A DNA stretch of 42,701 nt from Pseudomonas sp. BN417 (GTDB lineage Bacteria > Pseudomonadota > Gammaproteobacteria > Pseudomonadales > Pseudomonadaceae), in the NCBI RefSeq assembly GCF_029871205.1, contig NZ_SSOJ01000122.1, positions 1 through 42,701 on the forward strand, written 5' to 3'. Position 1 is the first letter of the stretch. The number at the start of each line of letters is the position of its first letter. Of this stretch, positions 16,879 to 25,518 are shown in pieces. Below the pieces are notes generated by a model. That model was not told the origin of the DNA, ran no database searches, and was given only the letters and a program-made list of their open reading frames with translations. Both the position numbers and the translations under genes were made by a program.

Positions 16879-18327
16879 TCAGACGGCGAGGCACAGGTAC
16901 TTCATTTCCAGGTAGTCCTCGATGCCGTACTTCGAGCCTTCGCGGCCGAGGCCGGACTGCTTGACGCCACCGAAAGGAGCCACCTCGTTGGAGATCAGCC
17001 CGGTGTTGATGCCGACCATGCCGTACTCCAGTTGCTCGGCGATCTTCCACACGCGGCCGATGTCGCGGCTGTAGAAATAGGCCGCCAGGCCGTAGAGGGT
17101 GTCGTTGGCCAGGCGCAGCACTTCCTCGTCCGAGGAGAAGCGCACCAGGGGCGCCACCGGGCCGAAAATTTCCTCGTCCAGCAGTTGCATGCCCGGCGCC
17201 ACGCCGGTCAGCACCGTGGGCTGCAGGAAGTTGCCGTCCAGGCCGTGGACTTCGCCGCCCACCAGCACTTCGGCGCCCTTCTCCACGGCGTCGGCCATCA
17301 GGCTGCGCACCTTCTCCAGGGCCTTGCCGGTGATCAGCGGGCCGATCTGGGTGGCGCCTTCCAGGCCATGGCCGACGCGCAGCTCGCGGACCCGCGCGGC
17401 GAAGCGCTCGGCGAAGGCGTCGTAGACCGCGTCGTGGATATAGAAACGGTTGACGCAGACGCAGGTCTGGCCGGCGTTGCGGTACTTGGCGACCAGGGCG
17501 CCTTCCACGGCGGCGTCGATATCGGCGTCGTCAAAGACGATGAAGGGCGCGTTGCCGCCCAGCTCCAGGGAGACCTTCTTGATAGTCGGCGCACACTGGC
17601 CCATCAGCAGGCGGCCCACCGGGGTGGAGCCGGTGAAGCTCAGCTTGCGCACCAGCGGGTGGCTGGTGAGCTGGGCGCCGATGGCCACGGCGTCGCCGGT
17701 GACTATGCTCAGCACGCCGTCGGGCACGCCGGCACGCTTGGCCAGCTCGGCCAGGGCCAGGGCGGAGAACGGCGTCTCGTTGGCCGGCTTGACCACCATG
17801 GTGCAGCCCGCCGCCAGGGCCGGCGCTACCTTGCGGGTGATCATCGCCGAGGGGAAGTTCCAGGGCGTGATCGCGGCGCAGACGCCGATGCCCTGCTTGA
17901 CCACCAGCAGGCGCTTGTCGCCGGCGGGCGAAGGAATCACGTCGCCATAGACGCGTTTGCCCTCTTCCGCGAACCACTCGATGAAGGAAGCGGCGTAGCG
18001 GATCTCGCCAATGGCCTCAAGCAGGGGCTTGCCCTGCTCCAGGGTCATCAGGCGCGCCAGGTCGTCTTCGTGCTGCAGCATCAGCTCGAACCAGCGACGC
18101 AGGATCTGCGCGCGCTCCTTGGCGGTGCGCGCACGCCAGGCCGACAGCGCGGCGTCGGCAGCTTCGATGGCGCGCCGGGTCTCGGCGCCGCCCATGTCCG
18201 GCACGCGGCCAAGCAGCTCGCCGTTGGCGGGGTCGGTCACGTCCACCGTGCGGCCGTCGTCGGCGTCGCTCCAGGCGCCGGCGATGAACGCCTGCTGGCG
18301 GAACAGCTCATTGTCTTTCAGGTTCAC
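16879..18327 (-). CDS. GabD-like aldehyde dehydrogenase, probable malic semialdehyde dehydrogenase
   Basis: This 482-residue NAD(P)-dependent aldehyde dehydrogenase has catalytic Cys289 (NAGQTCVC), general-base Glu255 (SLELGGNAP) and the Lys180 cofactor residue (VVKPANETP). It most resembles succinate-semialdehyde dehydrogenases. Lying between cntA and cntB, it should oxidise malic semialdehyde (3-hydroxy-4-oxobutanoate), the carbon product of carnitine cleavage, to malate. That substrate is inferred from context. Spacing to cntA is 58 bases and to cntB 65 bases, so the three form one operon. Confidence 0.88.
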   Translation of the reverse strand: MNLKDNELFRQQAFIAGAWSDADDGRTVDVTDPANGELLGRVPDMGGAETRRAIEAADAALSAWRARTAKERAQILRRWFELMLQHEDDLARLMTLEQGKPLLEAIGEIRYAASFIEWFAEEGKRVYGDVIPSPAGDKRLLVVKQGIGVCAAITPWNFPSAMITRKVAPALAAGCTMVVKPANETPFSALALAELAKRAGVPDGVLSIVTGDAVAIGAQLTSHPLVRKLSFTGSTPVGRLLMGQCAPTIKKVSLELGGNAPFIVFDDADIDAAVEGALVAKYRNAGQTCVCVNRFYIHDAVYDAFAERFAARVRELRVGHGLEGATQIGPLITGKALEKVRSLMADAVEKGAEVLVGGEVHGLDGNFLQPTVLTGVAPGMQLLDEEIFGPVAPLVRFSSDEEVLRLANDTLYGLAAYFYSRDIGRVWKIAEQLEYGMVGINTGLISNEVAPFGGVKQSGLGREGSKYGIEDYLEMKYLCLAV

Positions 18328-18385
18328 GCGGGAATACCTCTTGTACGCAAGGCGGGCCGCCGCACACAGGCGGCGGCCACGGCCA

Positions 18386-19507
18386 TCAACGGTCCAGGTG
18401 GGCGACGGCGATCAGGTTGTGGAAGTGGGCGATGCCGTGCTCGCTCTGCCCGCTGCGCTGGCGGTCGGCCATGATCCGACCCTGGCCACGGTAGCCGCGG
18501 GACTTCAGGCCCTTCTGCACGCTCTCCACCAGGCGCAGGTCTTCCGGACGGAAGACATCGCGGTACCACTCGATCAGCGACTGCTGCTCGGGGGTAATGT
18601 CCTTGTTCAGGAAGTAGATGTCGTAGTGCTGCAGGGTGACCTCGGCGCTGACCGGGAACTCGTAGATCACGGTCATGAAGTTGCCGCCGGGCGGTGCGTT
18701 GAACATGGTGCACGGCCAGGCCCAGAAGCCGCTGAAGGACGGGTCCTTGACCGACTCGTCGAACTTGAAGGACTTCTCGGACGGCTTGGCCACGCCATAC
18801 TGCAGCGACCAGTTGCCGAACATGGTGTGGCTGTACTGGCCGACGTCCACCGAGTCGGAGAAACCCGGGTGGGCAGGCGCGCAGTGGTAGCACTCCATGT
18901 AGTTGTCGACGATGGACTTCCAGTTGGCCGGGGTCTCGGTGACGAAACGCGCCGCCAGGTGCAGGTCGTCCACCACCGGGCAGGCCTGGCGCAGGCGCGC
19001 TTCGAAGCCAGGCAGTTGTTCTTCCACCGGGCCGGCGTCCTTGTTCATGTTGACGAAGACGAAGCCGGCGTATTCCTCCACCCGCAACTGCACGAGGCTG
19101 GAGTTCTCCTTGTCGAAGTTCTCCACGTGGTCACAGTTGCGCGCATGGGCCAACTCGCCGTCGAGCTTGAAAGTCCAGGCGTGATAGGGGCAGGTGATCA
19201 CGTTCTTGGCCTTGCCGTTGCCCTGGAGCAACTGGTGGCCACGGTGCGGGCAGACGTTGTAGAAGGCACGCAGCACGCTGTCGCGGCCCCGCACGACGAT
19301 GATGCTCTCGCCGATGTACTCGCGGGTGATGTAGGCGTTGCTCTCGGCCACCTCACTGCGATGCCCCACGCAGACCCAGCTGTTGGCGAAAATCTTTTCC
19401 TGCTCGTGCTCGAAGATCTCCGGGCGGGTGTAGTAGCTGGCGGGAATGGTGTAGGCCTCATCGGCGTTGGCGCAGAAATCGGCAGGCAGGCGTTGGATAT
19501 CGTTCAT
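18386..19507 (-). CDS. cntA: Carnitine monooxygenase oxygenase subunit CntA
   Basis: This 373-residue Rieske non-heme iron oxygenase cleaves L-carnitine to trimethylamine and malic semialdehyde. Rieske ligands are Cys86 and His88 (CPHRGH) and Cys106 and His109 (CPYHAW). Iron ligands are His208, His213 and Asp323. The bridging residue between the two centres is Glu205 (NYMECYHCAPAH), where most Rieske oxygenases have Asp; this Glu marks the CntA/YeaW group. ATG 19507 is chosen because GGAG lies upstream and it matches the family N-terminus (LPADFCAN). A 30-bp operator-like element lies about 60 bases upstream. Confidence 0.94.
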   Translation of the reverse strand: MNDIQRLPADFCANADEAYTIPASYYTRPEIFEHEQEKIFANSWVCVGHRSEVAESNAYITREYIGESIIVVRGRDSVLRAFYNVCPHRGHQLLQGNGKAKNVITCPYHAWTFKLDGELAHARNCDHVENFDKENSSLVQLRVEEYAGFVFVNMNKDAGPVEEQLPGFEARLRQACPVVDDLHLAARFVTETPANWKSIVDNYMECYHCAPAHPGFSDSVDVGQYSHTMFGNWSLQYGVAKPSEKSFKFDESVKDPSFSGFWAWPCTMFNAPPGGNFMTVIYEFPVSAEVTLQHYDIYFLNKDITPEQQSLIEWYRDVFRPEDLRLVESVQKGLKSRGYRGQGRIMADRQRSGQSEHGIAHFHNLIAVAHLDR

Positions 19508-19567
19508 CGTCTGTACTCCAGGCATTTTCAGGGCACCGGCTGGGCCGGGCCATCACAGCTATTTACT

Positions 19568-19597
19568 TTTGGTTAACGCAAATCTGTCAGTTAACAG
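19568..19597 (-). promoter_or_regulatory. Operator-like element upstream of cntA
   Basis: These 30 bases match 21455-21484, upstream of the carrier gene, at 22 of 30 positions without a gap. On the plus strand they begin T-TTGGTT and end GTTAACAG. Both copies lie in the same orientation and 60-75 bases upstream of a start codon. The element contains two GTTAAC half-sites, as expected for a dimeric regulator. The protein that binds is unknown. Confidence 0.6.
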
Positions 19598-19627
19598 ATC
19601 GGGCAAAATTTTTTGGGCCAAAGGCCG

Positions 19628-19710
19628 GTAGGTTGCGGCAGAGCGAAGCGAAGCCCAACAGGGAATGCTCGGACCTCCCGTTGGGCTTCGCGGAGCTCAG
19701 CCCAACCTAC
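19628..19710. repeat. Dispersed inverted repeat between cntA and the carrier gene
   Basis: The left arm (19628-19659, starting GTAGGTTG) and right arm (19680-19710, ending CAACCTAC) are imperfect inverted copies of about 31 bases, both containing the GAAGCCCAAC core. This is a common type of pseudomonad intergenic palindrome. It lies 57 bases past the carrier stop and could act as a transcript 3' end. Confidence 0.7.
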
Positions 19711-19767
19711 AAAAACAATGCATCCACAAAGGTCCCCCACGCGTCCATGCGCGGGGCGCAACTCAAC

Positions 19768-21381
19768 TCATTGCGCGGTAGCGGTGTTCAGGCGCACGCC
19801 CTCTTCCGCTTGCGGCGGCTCGACACTCTCGTCCAGACCGCGGCGCACCGCCTCTTCCTCGATCAGGTGGGCCGGCATGCTGCCGTAGTCTTCCAGCATC
19901 CACTTGAAGAAGCCGTAGATCTTGGTCAGCAGGATCAGCAGGAAGGGAATCGCGGTCAGCACCACCGCGGTCTTCATGGTGGACAGCGACGCCTTGGCGA
20001 ACAGCATGGCCAGCGGGATCAGGGTCAGCATCACGCACCAGAACAGGCGGTGGGTCGGGGTTGGGTCCTGGCCTTCCTTGAGGTTGCGGGTGCTGGTGGC
20101 CGCCACGGCGTAGGCAGCCGCATCCATATGGGAGGCGCAGAACACCGCCATGATGAACAGGTACACCGCGAGGAACACCTTGCCGAACGGTAGCGAGGTC
20201 AGCAGCATCTCGACGGCAGTCTCGCCACCTTGCTCGCTGAGGATCCGCGGCACGTCGATGGCCCCGGTGATGAACTGGTGCATGCTGAAGCTCTCCAGCG
20301 CGCCGAAGAAGAACCAGCAGCCCAGGCTACCGCCGAGCAGCAGCGCGGCGACCACTTCCTTGATCTTGCGGCCCTTGGAGACGCGGGTGACGAACATGGC
20401 CACGCCCGGCGCGTAGGACACCCACCAGAGCCAGTAGAACACCGTCCAGTTGCGGGTGAAGGCACCGTCGCCAGCGGGGTCGGTGAACAGGCTCATGTGC
20501 ACGTAGTTCTGGATCATCAGGCCGATGGCGTTGGCGGTGTTGTTCAGGGTGAACTGGGTCGGGCCGACCAGGAACACCACGCCGGCGAAAGCCAGCGCGC
20601 CCACGCAGACCATCTTGGAGAGGCGCTGCATGCCGCCATCGATGCCGATGTAGGAACTGAGGGAGAAGATCACCGCCACCGCGCCTATCACCACCAACTG
20701 GGTAACGAAGGTATCCGGGACGCCGGTGAGGCCGGCCAGGCCGCGGGTCAGGGTCGAGGCGGTGAGCGCCAGGGACACCGTCAGCGCGCCGAACATGGTC
20801 AGCAGGAAGATCAGGTCCACCAACCGGCCCACCGGGCCGTTGGCGCGGAAGCCGGTAACGGCTTCGATGATCGAGGCCAGGCCCAGGCCGCTCTTCTTGC
20901 GCACGTGGAAGTGATAGGCCAGGGCCAGGGACGCCAGGGCGTAGAGCGCCCAGGCACTGATGCCCCAGTGGAAGAAGGAGTAGCTGACGCTGTATTCCAG
21001 GGCCTGACGCGAGCCGGCGGCGATATTCAGCCCCGGCGTCTGGTAGTAGTAGGCCCATTCCATGACACCCCAATAGAGGGTCGAGGAGCCCATGCCGGCG
21101 CAGATGAACATGAACACCCAGGTCATGTTCGTGTATTCCGGCTTGCCGTTGCCGAGGCGGATGTTGCCGTACTTGCTGAAGGCCAGGTACAGCACGGCCA
21201 GGGCGGCGCCGAAGACGAACAGCTGTACCGCGGTACCGAAGGTACGGGTGGAAATCTCGAAGAGCCGGTTGGCCATGGCCTCCGACTCGGTGGGGAAAGC
21301 TGCAAGGCCGATCACGGTCAAGGCCACGGCGATCAGGCTCGCCGTGATCAAGAACATGTCTTTCTTATTGTTGTTGGACAT
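19768..21381 (-). CDS. BCCT-family carnitine/betaine transporter, CaiT-like
   Basis: The 537-residue integral membrane protein has about 12 hydrophobic helices and the BCCT fold. The signature region [21 protein letters not shown] matches CaiT-type carnitine carriers (LYWG...YYY.TP) better than BetP-type proteins, and [20 protein letters not shown] follows. Residues near [20 protein letters not shown] form the conserved substrate cage. It should bring carnitine, possibly in exchange for a product, into the cytoplasm for CntAB. MSNNNKK is chosen as the start because GGAG lies just upstream. It is a separate transcription unit carrying its own copy of the 30-bp element. Confidence 0.9.
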   Translation of the reverse strand: MSNNNKKDMFLITASLIAVALTVIGLAAFPTESEAMANRLFEISTRTFGTAVQLFVFGAALAVLYLAFSKYGNIRLGNGKPEYTNMTWVFMFICAGMGSSTLYWGVMEWAYYYQTPGLNIAAGSRQALEYSVSYSFFHWGISAWALYALASLALAYHFHVRKKSGLGLASIIEAVTGFRANGPVGRLVDLIFLLTMFGALTVSLALTASTLTRGLAGLTGVPDTFVTQLVVIGAVAVIFSLSSYIGIDGGMQRLSKMVCVGALAFAGVVFLVGPTQFTLNNTANAIGLMIQNYVHMSLFTDPAGDGAFTRNWTVFYWLWWVSYAPGVAMFVTRVSKGRKIKEVVAALLLGGSLGCWFFFGALESFSMHQFITGAIDVPRILSEQGGETAVEMLLTSLPFGKVFLAVYLFIMAVFCASHMDAAAYAVAATSTRNLKEGQDPTPTHRLFWCVMLTLIPLAMLFAKASLSTMKTAVVLTAIPFLLILLTKIYGFFKWMLEDYGSMPAHLIEEEAVRRGLDESVEPPQAEEGVRLNTATAQ

Positions 21382-21454
21382 TGATGTCTCCTGGAACTGG
21401 ATAACCCGGCACCCCATCAGGCAGAGGGCCACCGGACTACGCTATTTGTTAATC

Positions 21455-21484
21455 ATTGGTTTACGTTAATCCATTGGTTAACAG
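21455..21484 (-). promoter_or_regulatory. Operator-like element upstream of the carrier gene
   Basis: This is the second copy of the element at 19568-19597, identical at 22 of 30 positions and including the 8-base GTTAACAG end. It lies about 74 bases before the carrier start codon. A further partial TTGTTAATCATTGG unit directly precedes it, so the binding region may be longer here. Confidence 0.6.
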
Positions 21485-21557
21485 CTTGTCCGAAATAAGC
21501 CCTCAAAGCAACTCCTGTCGGACAATTCGCCGGCCGTCTGTCACCTGCGTACAAACG

Positions 21558-21585
21558 CCGGCCGCCCGTTCTCACGGGCGGCCGG
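21558..21585 (-). terminator. Terminator hairpin after the D-malate dehydrogenase gene
   Basis: A perfect 11-bp G+C-rich stem (CCGGCCGCCCG with CGGGCGGCCGG) has a 6-base loop, starting eight bases after the stop codon. On the minus strand it runs into CGTTTGT, a weak T tail. Confidence 0.65.
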
Positions 21586-21592
21586 ATGAAAC

Positions 21593-22672
21593 TCACAATG
21601 CCTTGGCGATGGCCTCCCCCACTTCCTGGGTCGAAGCCTTGCCGCCCAGGTCCGGGGTCACCGGACCTTCGGCGATGACCTGCTCGATGGCGCGCAGGAT
21701 GCCGTCGTGGGCCGCCTTGTAGCGTTCGTCGCCGTTACCGAGGAAGTCCAGCATCAGGGCGCCGGACCAGATCATGGCGATGGGGTTGGCGATGTTGCGG
21801 CCGTAGATGTCGGGCGCCGAGCCGTGTACCGGCTCGAACAGCGAGGGGAACTTGCGCTCCGGGTTGAGGTTGGCCGATGGCGCGATGCCGATGGTGCCGG
21901 CGCAGGCCGGGCCCAGGTCGGAAAGGATGTCGCCGAACAGGTTGGACGCCACCACCACGTCGAAGCGGTCCGGCTGCAGCACGAAGCGCGCGCAGAGGAT
22001 GTCGATGTGCTGCTTGTCCCACTTGATCTCCGGGTACTTCTCCGCCATGGCGGCGACCCTCTCGTCCCAGTAGGGCATGCTCACCGCCATGCCGTTGGAC
22101 TTGGTGGCGGCGGTCAGCTGCTTGCGCTCGCGGGTCTGGGCCAGGTCGAAGGCGTACTTGAGGATGCGGTCGACGCCACGGCGGGTGAATACCGATTCCT
22201 GCAGCACGAATTCATGCTCGGTGCCCTCGAACATGCGGCCACCCAGGGAGGAATATTCGCCCTCGGTGTTCTCGCGGATCACCACGAAGTCGATGTCGCC
22301 CGGCTCGCGGCCCGCCAGCGGGCACGGCACGCCGGGGAACAGGCGCACCGGGCGGATGTTCACGTACTGGTCGAAGTCGCGGCGGAACTTCAACAGCGAA
22401 CCCCAGAGCGAGATGTGGTCGGGCACCTTGTCCGGCCAGCCCACGGCGCCGAAATAGAGGGCGTCGAAGCCCTTCAGCTGCTCGAACCAGTCGTCCGGCA
22501 TCATCTTGCCGTGCTGCAGGTAGTAATCGCAGCTGGCCCACTCGATGGTCTCGAAGGAAAGGTCCAGGCCCCACTTGCGGGCCGCTGCCTCGACGACCCG
22601 CAGGCCTTCGGGGAGAACTTCGTTGCCGATGCCGTCGCCGGCGATGGCGGCGATCTTGAATGTCTTGCTCAT
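21593..22672 (-). CDS. D-malate/tartrate dehydrogenase (decarboxylating), TtuC/DmlA family
   Basis: This 359-residue beta-decarboxylating dehydrogenase of the isopropylmalate/isocitrate family has IAAIAGDGIGNEVLPEG at the N-terminus, RENTEGEYSSLGG for substrate and metal, and EPVHGSAPDIYGRNIANPIA near the C-terminus. The family oxidises D-malate or tartrate with NAD and metal, giving pyruvate or oxaloglycolate. Beside carnitine genes, D-malate is the likely substrate: (R)-carnitine keeps its C3 configuration and yields (R)-malate. The chosen start is MSKTFK; the open frame extends upstream without a ribosome site. A LysR gene diverges from it. Confidence 0.9.
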   Translation of the reverse strand: MSKTFKIAAIAGDGIGNEVLPEGLRVVEAAARKWGLDLSFETIEWASCDYYLQHGKMMPDDWFEQLKGFDALYFGAVGWPDKVPDHISLWGSLLKFRRDFDQYVNIRPVRLFPGVPCPLAGREPGDIDFVVIRENTEGEYSSLGGRMFEGTEHEFVLQESVFTRRGVDRILKYAFDLAQTRERKQLTAATKSNGMAVSMPYWDERVAAMAEKYPEIKWDKQHIDILCARFVLQPDRFDVVVASNLFGDILSDLGPACAGTIGIAPSANLNPERKFPSLFEPVHGSAPDIYGRNIANPIAMIWSGALMLDFLGNGDERYKAAHDGILRAIEQVIAEGPVTPDLGGKASTQEVGEAIAKAL

Positions 22673-22702
22673 GCTGGTCGTGCCCTTGGTGAAGAAGCCA
22701 TG

Positions 22703-22731
22703 TTCAGGCGGGATGGCGACCATGCTATAAG
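22703..22731 (+). promoter_or_regulatory. Candidate promoter of the LysR gene and shared regulatory region
   Basis: TTCAGG (22703-22708) and TATAAG (22726-22731) are 17 bases apart on the plus strand. Downstream, AGATAA occurs twice (22744-22749 and 22767-22772), 23 bases apart, about two helical turns. This is a possible binding pattern for the LysR dimer in the 110-bp divergent region. Confidence 0.35.
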
Positions 22732-22782
22732 GACTCCACACAAAGATAATCCAGCAGTCCATTGATAGATAAGACACGAATC

Positions 22783-23703
22783 GTGAATAGTCTGCCCAAC
22801 CTGGAAGACCTCCGCGTCTTCGTCCTGGTGGCTCGCCGCTCCAGCTTCGCCGCAGTCGCCAGCGAAATGGGGACCTCCCCCGCCTTCGTAAGCAAGCGCA
22901 TCCGCCTGCTGGAGGAAAGCCTCGGCGTGCGCCTGCTGCACCGCACCACGCGGCGGGTGGCGGTGAGCGAGGATGGCGAACGGGTATACCGCTGGGCGCA
23001 GCACATCTTCGAGGCGGTGGAGCGGATGACCGACGAAGTCTCCGAACTGCACCAGGAGCCGCGGGGGCAATTGCGCATCGTCAGCAGCTTCGGCCTCGGC
23101 CGTCGCCTGGTGGCCCCCGCGCTCTCGGAGTTGTCGGCGCGCTACCCGGCGCTGGATATCCGCCTTGACCTCTCCGACCGCCTGGTGGACCTGATCGACG
23201 AAGGCTTCGACCTGGACATCCGCATCGGCGACAACATCGCCCCCAACCTGATCGCCAAGCCGCTCGCCGAGAACAGCCGCATCCTCTGCGCCTCCCCCGC
23301 CTACCTGGCGCACCGTGGCGAACCCGGCAGCCTGGCGGAACTGGCGGGCCACGACTGCCTGGTAATCAAGGAGCGCGACCACCCCTTCGGCCTCTGGCGC
23401 CTGCAGGGGCCGACCGGCGAGGAAAACGTGAAGGTCACCGGCCCACTTTCAGCCAACAATGGCGAGATCGTCCACCAGTGGGCGGTGGATGGACGCGGCA
23501 TCGCCCTGCGCTCCTGGTGGGACGTGGGCGAGAGCCTGGACAACGGCCGCCTGGTGCACATCCTTCCCGAGTACCGCCAGCCGGCGAATATCTGGGCCGT
23601 CTACGCCGCGCCGCTGGCCACCTCGGCGAAGATCCGCGTGGCGGTGGAGTTCTTCCGCCAGTATTTCCAGGCACACCGTGGCCAGGGCCTCGAACGCGTT
23701 TGA
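22783..23703 (+). CDS. LysR-family regulator, DmlR-like
   Basis: The protein has about 306 residues from GTG 22783; a TTG at 22762 would add seven. The N-terminal helix-turn-helix is RSSFAAVASEMGTSPAFVSKRIRLLEESLGVRLLHRTTR. The effector domain includes LRIVSSFGLGRRLVAPAL and LDIRIGDNIAPNLIAKPL, typical of the group containing DmlR, activator of D-malate use. It diverges from the D-malate-type dehydrogenase, the usual layout for a LysR protein and its target. No copy of the 30-bp GTTAAC element is seen in the shared promoter region, so it may not control cntA directly. Confidence 0.88.
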   Translation: MNSLPNLEDLRVFVLVARRSSFAAVASEMGTSPAFVSKRIRLLEESLGVRLLHRTTRRVAVSEDGERVYRWAQHIFEAVERMTDEVSELHQEPRGQLRIVSSFGLGRRLVAPALSELSARYPALDIRLDLSDRLVDLIDEGFDLDIRIGDNIAPNLIAKPLAENSRILCASPAYLAHRGEPGSLAELAGHDCLVIKERDHPFGLWRLQGPTGEENVKVTGPLSANNGEIVHQWAVDGRGIALRSWWDVGESLDNGRLVHILPEYRQPANIWAVYAAPLATSAKIRVAVEFFRQYFQAHRGQGLERV

Positions 23704-23820
23704 TAATCCGAAATGCGAAGGCAGGCCTTCGCGTCTGCGCCTGCCTCCCGCCCCCTTGTAGAAGCCCCTTGACCCTGAAGCAGCTACAGGGTGTTCACTC
23801 CCGCGCGTCCCCCGGCACGG

Positions 23821-24168
23821 ATGAACACCCCGATGAAGCCCGCCCTGCACATCGCCATCGACCAGGCTTTCCACCAGGCCCGGCAGGCACTCGCCGCGCA
23901 TGATCCGCAACGCGCCTACCCCTGGCTCGAGCGCGCGCATATCCTCAGCCAGCGCCTGCCGCTGCCCCATGCCCGCAGCCACTGGTTGATGCTGCTGGCG
24001 GGCTGGCAACAGCGCGATTTACGCGAAGTGCTCGGCCAGGCCCTGCGCATTCCCGCCGCCCTGCTCTTCTCCCGCCTCTGGGTGCCCCTGGGCAATACCG
24101 GCCGGGCCAGGGTCAGCGCCTTCAAGCCGATGCCGCTGGCCGAAGAGCTGCGCCGGCTCCTCGACTAG
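23821..24168 (+). CDS. DUF3703 family protein
   Basis: This 115-residue protein follows DUF3703: AFHQARQALAAHDPQRAYPWLERAHILSQ, then HARSHWLMLLAGWQQRDLREVLGQALRI and the conserved end VPLGNTGRARVSAFKPMPLAEELR. Function is unknown; the helical repeats look like a single TPR-like unit. No signal peptide is present. It follows the LysR gene by 117 bases on the same strand. A second ATG four codons in is an alternative start. Confidence 0.85.
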   Translation: MNTPMKPALHIAIDQAFHQARQALAAHDPQRAYPWLERAHILSQRLPLPHARSHWLMLLAGWQQRDLREVLGQALRIPAALLFSRLWVPLGNTGRARVSAFKPMPLAEELRRLLD

Positions 24169-24192
24169 AGGCTGCGGCGCTGGAATGGGTTG

Positions 24193-24218
24193 CCGGCCGC
24201 GCCTGAAGGCGCGGCCGG
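24193..24218 (+). terminator. Stem-loop after DUF3703 gene
   Basis: A perfect 11-bp G+C-only stem (CCGGCCGCGCC with GGCGCGGCCGG) has a TGAA loop, 24 bases past the stop. No T run follows, so it is either a factor-dependent stop or an mRNA end. Confidence 0.45.
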
Positions 24219-24514
24219 GCTGTTCAAGGGCTTCGTCCTTGAAGTGGAAAAAGGACCGGCACGGGCCTGACGCAATGGCAAGGGTTCCGTGCCAGCCAAC
24301 GCTCGTCGGATCGAGCCTTTTCAGCATGGACGCCAGCCAGTCGCACGGGCGGGCCATTCGCACCTGCTGTTTGCACCGTCTGGCGACTGGAACCAGCGTT
24401 CCATTGCCCGAATCGATGCGGCCCGCGGTGGCGTTCTGCCTTGTTTTTACGAAGCGACAAACGGTGTTGCACCAAAGTCGTAAAGCGCCCTGGATTTCAG
24501 CGCAGCTTCGCCCG

Positions 24515-24614
24515 GCATTGACTACGTTGAATACGTCCCCTTGCAGAGGACAGTTAAAGTCGTCACGGCCGCCACCTCCCCCCGTAAGTTGCTCGCGCCG
24601 TGGCGACTTTTTTT
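24515..24614 (+). ncRNA. Candidate small RNA ending in an orphan intrinsic terminator
   Basis: No plus-strand gene is present in 24219-24614, yet a strong terminator ends the stretch. A TTGACT at about 24516 could be a -35, but no good -10 is seen, so the 5' end is a guess. The loop of the terminal hairpin is C-rich (CACCTCCCCCC), suited to pairing with purine-rich ribosome sites. It does not match any small RNA I can recall. Confidence 0.35.
24556..24614 (+). terminator. Orphan intrinsic terminator
   Basis: A 14-bp stem is formed by 24556-24569 (AAAGTCGTCACGGC) and 24597-24610, with one G-T wobble and a 27-base loop. Seven T's follow (24608-24614). A shorter competing stem uses AAGTTGC at 24586-24592 with the same right arm. 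The only adjacent downstream gene is convergent, and the minus strand lacks a T run, so this terminator serves plus-strand transcription. Confidence 0.75.
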
Positions 24615-24626
24615 ACGCCCGCCGCC

Positions 24627-25451
24627 TTACCCGCGCTTCACAGCCTGCAGCGTGTAGCTCAGGGGCAACCGCCAGCGATCCCGGTCCAGCCGCCATTCGC
24701 CCACGTCGTCCACCACCATCCGCCCGGGCAGCGCCTCCCAGGGAAGGCTGTCGTGCTCCACCAGAGCGGTGATCGCCATTCCGTGCGTCAGCAGCGCGCT
24801 GATGATCTCGCCCAGGCCGTGATTCCACTCGTGGGTCAGGGTCGAGGTCAGCGTGCCGTCGGTTTCCACGTAGGTGCCATCGTCGTCCCAGATCACGGGC
24901 TCCGCACGCTCGAAGTAGGGATACTCGATCACCAGACCGTCTTCCCGCGCCTCGTTCACTGCCCACAGCATCGGGTGCCCTTCGCGGATGAACAGGCGCC
25001 CGCCGGGCTTCAGCAAGGCGGCGACCACACGGGCCCAGCCGTCGATGCCGGGCAACCAGCAGAGGGCGCCGATGCCGGTGTAGACCAGGTCGAAGGCCCC
25101 CGCCGGGAGCACCTGGTCGGCCTGGTAGAGATCGGACTCGACGAAGTCCAGCTCCGCCCCACAGCGCCGCGCCAGCAGCCGGGCCTGTTCGAGGGACGCC
25201 GGCGAGAAATCCAGCCCGGTCATCCGCGCCCCCAGGCGGGCCAGCGACAGGGTATCGGTGCCTATGTGGCATTGCAGGTGCACGCCGCGCAGGCCTTTGA
25301 TATCGCCCAGGCGTGGCAGGTCGAAGCGCACCACGTCCGAGAGGTAGTGCGGATCGCTGACGAATGTCTCGGCAGCGTAGTCGCGGGACGCCGCATGCAG
25401 GGGTGCGCGCTGGTCCCAGTTGGCCTTGTTCAGCTTGAGGTAATCGCTCAC
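24627..25451 (-). CDS. Class I SAM-dependent methyltransferase
   Basis: The product has 274 residues from a GTG with AAAGGAG upstream; the open frame extends further but without support. The SAM-binding region is VHLQCHIGTDTLSLARLGARMTGLDFSP, then the acidic LDFVESDLYQ and FDLVYTGIGALCWLPGIDGWARVVAALLKPGG. The VHLQCHIGTDT form places it with UbiE-like small-molecule methyltransferases. The substrate is unknown. The TSUP permease gene is 67 bases downstream of the stem-loop-free side, on the same strand and upstream of this gene, so the two could share a transcript. Confidence 0.86.
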   Translation of the reverse strand: MSDYLKLNKANWDQRAPLHAASRDYAAETFVSDPHYLSDVVRFDLPRLGDIKGLRGVHLQCHIGTDTLSLARLGARMTGLDFSPASLEQARLLARRCGAELDFVESDLYQADQVLPAGAFDLVYTGIGALCWLPGIDGWARVVAALLKPGGRLFIREGHPMLWAVNEAREDGLVIEYPYFERAEPVIWDDDGTYVETDGTLTSTLTHEWNHGLGEIISALLTHGMAITALVEHDSLPWEALPGRMVVDDVGEWRLDRDRWRLPLSYTLQAVKRG

Positions 25452-25518
25452 GGGGCAGGACTCCTTTCTTCCCTGAATCGAACGAGGCACGAAACTAGCC
25501 CCGGTCCGGAACCGCCGT

